Below are positions 57,802 through 64,000 of a stretch of DNA of 64,000 nt, piece after piece. The first letter of the stretch is position 1; the number at the start of each line of letters is the position of its first letter. The translations under genes and the position numbers were made by a program. This DNA is from Eutypa lata (Eukaryota; Ascomycota; Sordariomycetes; Xylariales; Diatrypaceae): positions 1,178,001 through 1,242,000 of the forward strand of contig JAKULF010000012.1 of the NCBI GenBank assembly GCA_022661535.1. The letters run 5' to 3'. Below the pieces are notes generated by a model. The model was not told the origin of the DNA. It did not search any database and saw only the letters and a list, made by a program, of their open reading frames with translations.

Positions 57802-59828
57802 GGCGACGATGATTTTTGTTCTTGGCGAAGGGAAAAAAGGGAAAAAACCACGATTTAGTTGAGGCCCTTAGAATTCATTTCCTTCCCTATGAATATCCTT
57901 TCGTAGACATCAATCACGTATTCTGTGATATGCTAGGGATGAGTAAAAGGGGAAGAACTTCAATGTTGATATACCAGCTACCTATCTATGTATGCAGCCT
58001 ACGTAAGCTATACGCGTGGTTCTCTAGCAATCCCAGCCACAGGTGTGGCTTTCCCCTTTGGAGTAGCAGAATAGTAACTGCGATATAGTCACATAATAGC
58101 CTGCTTCACAACTAGAGCCTACCAGGGCATCAGCTACATTACATCTTAATAAGATATTATATTTTGAAGTCCAAGCTAATCTATCGTTGTTCAAGGGTGC
58201 ACGTGTTTGCCCAGTGCTCTGGTTGCTTTATCTACCAAGTAACTACCTCTAGATAGGTATGTACAAACCATACCCCCTGTCATTGCTCGTTGAGGTCCCC
58301 ATGGATCTCCAACTCCGGTTCCTGTTCCTATTCCGTCCGAGTGGGCCAGTGACGTCGTATCCGTGGACAAATTGGTAATGTGAAATATGAAGTGTATAAA
58401 TCGGTAAAGAAATTGAACGGGCATACATTATTCTCATGAGATGAGATATCTTGAGACTAGAGGATAAGTTGCATCAGTTGTAGGCGCTATGTAGAAACAT
58501 AAACCTACATACATGTATATCCGTAAGCTACATACATATATACCTACCTCCTCAAGCCCTATGCCTATGTTTCATCATCCAAGTAAGCGAATGTGAACAA
58601 CCTTATATACTTGATAAATCCCATCAGTTCAACTTTGAAATGAATCTTCTAATGTTGAGTTCCATCGTGCGAGGTCAAGTAGGGTCAGTACTTCGTAGGG
58701 TGTGGTACTCGTTGAGTCAGCTCACATGGTTAGAAGTCCGAATACCCCACTAACCAACCAGGACTTACCAAAGTGGACAGTTCAACTCTTTTCACGTGCA
58801 TGCCAGCATGCTCATCCACTAACAATTCTGTTGGTCAGGTCGTTGGTATGTATGTATTTTGGCAGCCTAGCACACCGGCACACTACATTTTTATACATAC
58901 CAGGTACTTACCTATGGAGGTAGGTAAGGTGTATATCATTGAAGCTTGGACAAACTTACGTATGACTTTGACTGCCTTGCCTTCAATGCTACCTTTTGAT
59001 TGCATGCCGTAGGTAGTCGACACAGTCATATCTGTCTCTTCTCTATAACAACGAATCTTATAGACCTACCAGGGTACTGATGATGCCTACAAAGCAACTT
59101 CCTACATAGGCATATATGGTTACTCACCATCCTACCTAAATTCATCCACCCACATACTACCTAGTGGTCTATTATTCACGAGACTACAAAGACCACTACC
59201 TCCATACTTTGATACTTACATGTTGCATGCCTAGGCAGATAACATCAATATAAACCCACAAGAATGTGGCACGGCTGACGTCGGACACGGGGACAACTCC
59301 TGCAGGGACATAATCCACATACTTGACCTTTTTTGCATTTATTACCCTATCGTTATTCCTACTATATACCTACCTAGGTATCTCGTGCCTAGCCCTACAT
59401 ACCAAGAGACCTAAAGACCTAAAGTGTCCTCGGTAGTCCCAACGACATGCCGAGGAATCTGTCTACCTGACCTGACTTGACTTGACTTGACTAGTAACAT
59501 ACCTAAGCTATAGACCCTCTTTGTCGCTATCACAAGTATATCACTACCGCAAGCGCACCTTTAGTTCAACACCTCGGGGTCTTGTTTCCTCCCGAACCGA
59601 TCATAATCACGAGCTTCCATCCACCGACCGACCAACCCTGCAAATTTATTTTCGATTTCGAGGCTCCACGGTGTCAAAGGTGTTCGGTCATCACGAATCC
59701 CGAGAGAGCCGGACACTGAATAGACAAACAACGACGACTGCTTTGTCCTCGTCCTCGTCCTTTTCTACACAACTGGTGTGACGATACTTCCTCGGATCGC
59801 ATCGTAGCTCGTGGGTTCCTCGTACATC
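57802..59828. promoter_or_regulatory. divergent intergenic region of lipid-droplet hydrolase and acyltransferase
   Basis: About 2 kb with both promoters. No gene seen; open frames near 59521-59781 are in the acyltransferase leader. A CTGACCTGACTTGACTTGACTTGAC run lies near 59467-59491, and a TCCTCGTCCTCGTCC run at 59748-59762. Confidence 0.5.
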
Positions 59829-61422
59829 ATGACGACGTCCGAACTACGGCAGCGGGTAGCCTTGAACCCAATCCCCGATCCGCCGAATAGTCTTAAGACC
59901 AAACCATACCCTCCCAAGAAGAACGATGCGCTCTCCCATCCATCGGGAAAGGCCAAATACGGTCGCTTCATAGCATTCCTTCGCGCGTTGACCTTCGGTT
60001 TATACTTCTTTATCGGTTGTCTAACGTATGTTTGTCCGTGTGGTGATTCATCTATTGATGTCAGCCTTGAAGGAAGAACTATTCATCTGACCAAGAAAAT
60101 GTTTGCAGGGTTCACCTCACCCAACTTCTCGGTTCCCCGCTATACTTCATCGATCAGGAACACTACTACGCCTACATGTCACTATGCAAGGCTTCATTTG
60201 GGCTCCTAACTACTACCATGACGTACTGGTGGGCGCCGACGGTTATTCGAATCAGCGGCGATGCTTCTGTGGCGGACCAGCTCAGCTTGACACCAGACGG
60301 GAGAGTCGAGTGTAACTTTCCAGACCGTCTAGTCATGATTGCCAATCACCAGGTGCGTTCGATGTCCACGTATACAGGGAGGACGATGTAGAATTCAGAA
60401 GAGTTAGAGCTGTGTTGAAGCTAGAGCTGTAGCTAGAGCTAGAGTTGGAGCTGGAATTGGAGCTGGATCTGGATCTGGAGCTAGAGCCTGAATTAATACT
60501 GACATGGGTGCTTGCTACAGATATATACGGACTGGATTTACTTATGGTGGGTAGGCTACACCAACCTTCGTCAAATGCACGGCCACATCTACATCATCCT
60601 GAAGGAATCCATCAAGTATATCCCTGTCATCGGACTAGGATGCGTGTTTCATGGGTTTATCTTCATGTCCCGGAAGATGTCCGTGGATCAGCCGCGCCTT
60701 GCCCATCGACTTAGGAAGCTGAAGACGAGCTACACCAACCCCGAGGGCAAGAGTTATCTTAGTCCAATGTGGCTTCTGCTGTTTCCCGAGGGCACCAACA
60801 TATCGGGTAACGGAAAGGTGAAGTCAGCCGCCTGGGCCGAGAAGATGGGACTGAAGAATCCTGAGCATATGATGCTACCGAGGAGCACCGGCATGTACTT
60901 CTGTCTTAATGAGTTGAAGGGGACGGTAGATTACATTTACGACTGCACCGTGGCATATGAAGGCGTCCCGTAAGTGTCTATTCTCCTTATGGTGTTGTCT
61001 ACTCCCATCTCTACTCCCATCTCTAGTCGCCTCTTCAGCTAGCTTACTAGTCATATAGTCGCGGTAGGTTTGGCGAGGACTACTTCGGCCTCTCTAGCAC
61101 CTACTTCCAGGGCCGGCCACCCAAGTCTGTTAATTTCTACTGGCGGCGCTTCGCCATCGCGGATATACCTCTCGATAATAACGACGAGTTCGATCTGTGG
61201 TTGCGCGAGAAATGGTACGAGAAGGACGCCCTCATGGAACAGTACATGTGTACCGGCCGGTTCCCAGAAAATGCCACGGGTATCAAGGGACACATAGAGA
61301 CGGAGGTTCGGACGAAATACTGGTGGGAGTTCGTCAAGATCTTCACCATGCTGGGCGCTTTCGGGTTAATCCTCAATGTGTTGGTCAAGATGTTCCGTCT
61401 TTTCGCTCGTGGCGGTGCGTAG
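59829..61422 (+). CDS. PlsC-family lysophospholipid / 1-acylglycerol-3-phosphate acyltransferase
   Basis: Four exons, 59829-60025, 60109-60352, 60521-60969 and 61068-61422, give 414 aa. The family transfers an acyl chain from acyl-CoA to lysophosphatidic acid or other lysolipids at the ER. The catalytic HX4D motif is His146-Asp151 in ANHQIYTDWIYL; intron 2 falls inside it. The acceptor-binding FPEGT is residues 235-239 in WLLLFPEGTNISGNGK. Membrane segments lie at about 48-68, at about 80-105 and at the C-terminus (VKIFTMLGAFGLILNVLVKM). The VPFGEDYFGLSSTYFQGRPP join validates the last splice. The overall layout (long, HQxYTDW, C-terminal membrane anchor) resembles the AGPAT5/LCLAT1/Cst26 branch. 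The precise substrate is not deducible. Confidence 0.93.
60405..60490. repeat. degenerate GAGCTR hexanucleotide array inside acyltransferase intron 2
   Basis: About a dozen imperfect hexamers of the GAGCTA/GAGCTG/GATCTG type fill most of the 168-nt intron, ending shortly before the branch point and acceptor. Read as RNA the units contain AGCU palindromes and can self-pair. Confidence 0.85.
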
Positions 61423-62178
61423 CGAACGCATTTCTAGCGAGCGTCACGACAACAAAGGTGGGACTCCTCCCTACATCTCCGTTATGGTGTTTGGATTGGA
61501 TTGGCATAAAGGAACAATTATTTTATTTTATTTTGGCATGGAGCTTGGAATGGAAAGGAAGCCGGTTATGGTTATACTCCCAAGCCAGGAGAGGGCGTTC
61601 TAGAACGAGCCATTGGCAATGAAGCAATTACGAGCAAGCGGTCTATTGGATTTTGCTAGTTGGTTGGTTGGTTTATTTGGTCGGTTTGGTTTGGTTTGGT
61701 TTGGATGATACCATGATATGATGCTTTTGTACGTATGTGCATTTACGACAGGCGTTCAGAAAGGGGAGGCGGAAGGGGAAGGGGAAGGGGAAGGCGAAGA
61801 GGAAGGGAGGCGATTGGCTTATACTAAAGGTACCTACCTAGTAGTTAGGATATGGCTTCATTTCTCGTGGACCCCGAAAAGCGAGGCACCAAATCTCGAT
61901 CTCAGCTCCTTTTTCTCTCCTTGTTTTGTTCGTCTTGACATAACCGACACGTCTCTGATTTCGTATCTACCTATCATTGGGATTGAATATCGCAATGCGG
62001 CTTTTGAAGATACTGAAGTTCATCATCACCAATCAACACTCAGCGCCAGGACACGATTGGAATCAGTCATTCATCTATCTATTCATTCATATATAGATTC
62101 TTCGACTAACTAATTAACTACCTCTGCTCCCTAGCTAGTCTATCCAACCCCCCAACCCCCCAACCCCCCTACATTCAT
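61423..62178. other. 3' intergenic region between convergent acyltransferase and oxidoreductase genes
   Basis: Non-coding with simple repeats: GGTTTGGTTTGGTTTGG near 61684-61703, GGAAGGGGAAGGGGAAGG near 61770-61791, and the C6 runs listed separately at 62148-62169. Confidence 0.65.
62148..62169 (-). repeat. three C6 runs spaced by AA: G-quadruplex-prone on the minus strand
   Basis: Runs of six C at 62148-62153, 62156-62161 and 62164-62169 are separated by AA. On the minus strand, the sense strand of the neighbouring oxidoreductase, this reads as G6-TT-G6-TT-G6-TT-GG, only nine bases past the stop codon. Confidence 0.9.
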
Positions 62179-63514
62179 CTACGACAACTGGACCTCGACC
62201 TCCCTACTGCTCTTAGCACTCTCCTTCATAGCCTCAATGATCCTCAGCACATCCCTCGCCTGCGTAGCCGGCACCGGGACGTCCTCCTCCTTCCCACTGC
62301 GCAGCGCCTCGCCGAAGAGCTCGTAGATCTTCCCGTAGGTCTGGGGCTCGACGGTCGCGTACTCGCTCTCCACGGCGGCGGCCCCATCGCCCTCGACGAC
62401 CGTCAGCTTGCCCGCCCAGCCGGGCCCCTCGTGCCCGTACCCCGCCTCGCCGGGTCTGGGGGCCCCCGGGGTCCGCAGCTGGTCCTCCTGGGGGTCGAGC
62501 CCGAACTTCCGATAGCTGCCCTTGGACCCGCGCACCCAGAACCGGGGCTGCTTGGCCTCGGCGCTGAGCACCGAGATGCGCACGTTGACGATCAGCCCGT
62601 TCTCGTAGTACAGGTGCGCGGCGACGCTATCGATATCGACATCCTTCCCTTTGGACAGGAGCGCCCCGGAGGTGACCCCGTCCCGCTGGCTCAGGAACTT
62701 CGCGAAGACGGACTTCGGGGCGCCGAACAGCGCGTACGCCTGGTCGACGAGGTGGGCGCCCAGGTCGTAGACGGCGGTGCCGCCGCGCTCGAGCTCCAGC
62801 GACGCCTTCCACGAGGCGGCGGCCGGCTTCGCGGCCCGGTACCGGTCGAAGTGGGTGTCGAGCTCGACGACGCGGTCGCCGAGGGCGCCGTCGGCCAGCA
62901 GCTGGCGCACCGTCAGGAAGTCGCTGTCCCACCGCCGGTTCTGGTACACGCAGAGGAGGCGGCCCTTCGCGCGCGCGAGCGCCACGAGCGTCGCCGCCTC
63001 GGCGCTGCTCGGCACGAACGGCTTCTCCACCAGGGCGTGCTTCCCCGCGTTGAGCGCCGCGCTCGTGAAGGGGAAGTGCGTCTCGGGCGGGGTCGACACG
63101 ATCACGACGTCGAGGGACGGGTCGGCGAGGAACGTCTCCAGCGTCGTGAAGTGCTTGATCGAGGGGTGGTCCGTGGGCGCTGAGGATTCCGCCGTGGGGT
63201 GTCGCTGGAGGATCGAGTGTAGGGTAAAGGCTGGTGTGGTCGTGATGAAGGGGATGTGGAAGACTTTGGCGGAGAGGCTGTTGGTGAGGAGAGGGGGAGA
63301 TATAGTGTTAGTCATACATATATTTATCGAGAGGCGTGGAAGCTACTCAGGTTAAAGGGAAAGAGGGAAGTGAGAGTCAGGGTGAGGGTCAGGATGAGGG
63401 GTGGAGGGGGAAGAAGGGGATGGGGTGGTGGAGAGTGAAGAGTGAAGGGCGAGAGATGGACAGGAGTGCTCACCCATAGCCAATAACGCCTACGTTGAAC
63501 TTGGACGCTGCCAT
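62179..63514 (-). CDS. Gfo/Idh/MocA-family NAD(P)-dependent oxidoreductase
   Basis: Minus-strand exons 63514-63474 (41 nt) and 63277-62179 encode 379 aa; the 196-nt intron splits a Gly codon. The short first exon gives MAASKFNVGVIGYG, and the join reads VIGYGLSAKVFHIPFI, the Rossmann fingerprint of this family. Further landmarks are DVVIVSTPPETHFPFTSAAL, GKHALVEKPF (the EKP motif with catalytic-type Lys), RRWDSDFLTVR, and GGTAVYDLGAHLVDQAYALFG (the DxGxHxxD-type active-site helix). Enzymes of this class oxidise sugars, inositols or other polyols, or reduce related ketones; the substrate is unknown. There is no signal peptide. The coding region is highly GC-rich, which opens a false frame of 250 codons on the opposite strand. 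A G-rich run follows directly after the stop. Confidence 0.94.
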
Positions 63515-64000
63515 GGTGTCTTGTTTGGTGCTGCGTAGGTAGGTATGTGGTAGATTAGGATGGGTTGGTTGAAGTAGGTGTCTAACTGGGAGAGAGGACT
63601 GAGAAAGTTCAAGTCATGGAGGAGAATCCGGAGGGTAGACACGGAATATATATACACGTTAGAAGATATTATAAAGGATTATAAATCTATGGGAACTACA
63701 GAACAACCTATGAAAGGGAATGGCCTTGAACCTCTTGAAGACGGGAACTATCTACCTACATAGGTAGGTAATGTCGAGAGAAACTGTAGCTCGGAGGCTA
63801 CGAGTAAGTGTGGTGGGGTTGGTTTACCTATACATGCATGTATGTATATACCGTTAGTCGTCCAGCATGCGTGTTGTATAGCTACATTATTTCCTCTGAC
63901 CGAGTGAGGTTCAGTTTCCTCTTTCTAGGATAGAAAGTTTGTACTGTAGACCTTGAAAAATCCATTGCTTTACGCTATGTAACTTCAGAAAAAACAGCGT
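63515..64000. other. promoter side of the oxidoreductase gene, no further gene seen
   Basis: Contains the upstream region of the minus-strand oxidoreductase with GTAGGTAGGTATG-type repeats near 63536-63548 and 63756-63770, and TATATATACACG near 63646. No coding sequence recognised. Confidence 0.55.

Noticed and set aside
62431..63183. 250-codon plus-strand open frame opposite the Gfo/Idh/MocA gene
   Set aside because: Same GC-rich shadow effect; highly Arg/Gly/Val-biased with no motif, while the minus strand encodes a complete oxidoreductase.

Overview
The window is nuclear DNA of a filamentous ascomycete (Pezizomycotina, most likely a Sordariomycete). Genes are interrupted by short GT-AG introns, mostly 40-220 nt, with CTAAC/CTGAC-type branch points. 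The recognisable proteins are typical of that group: Ssd1, Tof1, mitochondrial formate dehydrogenase, GPI-anchored GH72 glucanosyltransferase, Atg22, Ubc1 and Elp3. I find no prokaryotic operons, CRISPR arrays, rRNA genes, intact transposons or secondary-metabolite core enzymes. Gene density is low, with many 1-4 kb intergenic stretches rich in GTAGGTA/TACCTAC microrepeats.

Layout, left to right. The 3' end of SSD1 (1-741) is followed by a gene-poor stretch. Next come a secreted ferritin-like (Rds1-type) protein (3927-4967), a candidate RNA polymerase III / tRNA-derived element with a long hairpin (about 6213-6460, minus), a mitochondrial 3-hydroxyacyl-CoA dehydrogenase (minus) sharing a divergent promoter with TOF1 (8595-12480), and a tiny Cys-rich metallothionein of 33 aa (12981-13184, minus). 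NAD-dependent formate dehydrogenase (14593-16781, minus), a classical short-chain dehydrogenase (20846-21845), a small secreted protein (22787-23176) and a secreted protein with several Kex2-type dibasic sites (26412-27513) follow.

The middle holds an amidohydrolase-type decarboxylase (28705-29857), a four-exon cyanase (30465-31119, minus), NAD kinase (32201-34069), a secreted GH43 glycosidase (35225-36429), UBC1 (37477-38397, minus), ELP3 (39872-41599) and a broken-looking unidentified minus-strand gene (41707 to about 42400).

The right part holds an alpha/beta hydrolase (43256-44275), ATG22 (45138-46859, minus), a secreted cupin (50247-51026), GH72/X8 glucanosyltransferase (54010-55885), a lipid-droplet-type serine hydrolase with a polyglutamine tract (56647-57801, minus), a four-exon PlsC acyltransferase (59829-61422) and a Gfo/Idh/MocA oxidoreductase (62179-63514, minus).

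The genes do not form one pathway; most are housekeeping. Loose themes are one-carbon and nitrogen detoxification (formate dehydrogenase, cyanase), cell wall and secretion (SSD1, GH72, GH43, cupin, secreted small proteins) and lipid metabolism (acyltransferase, lipid-droplet hydrolase, beta-oxidation dehydrogenase). The least explained items are the metallothionein, the pol III-like hairpin unit, the dibasic-site secreted protein and the broken gene beside ELP3. All exon boundaries were inferred by eye from splice signals and reading-frame continuity.
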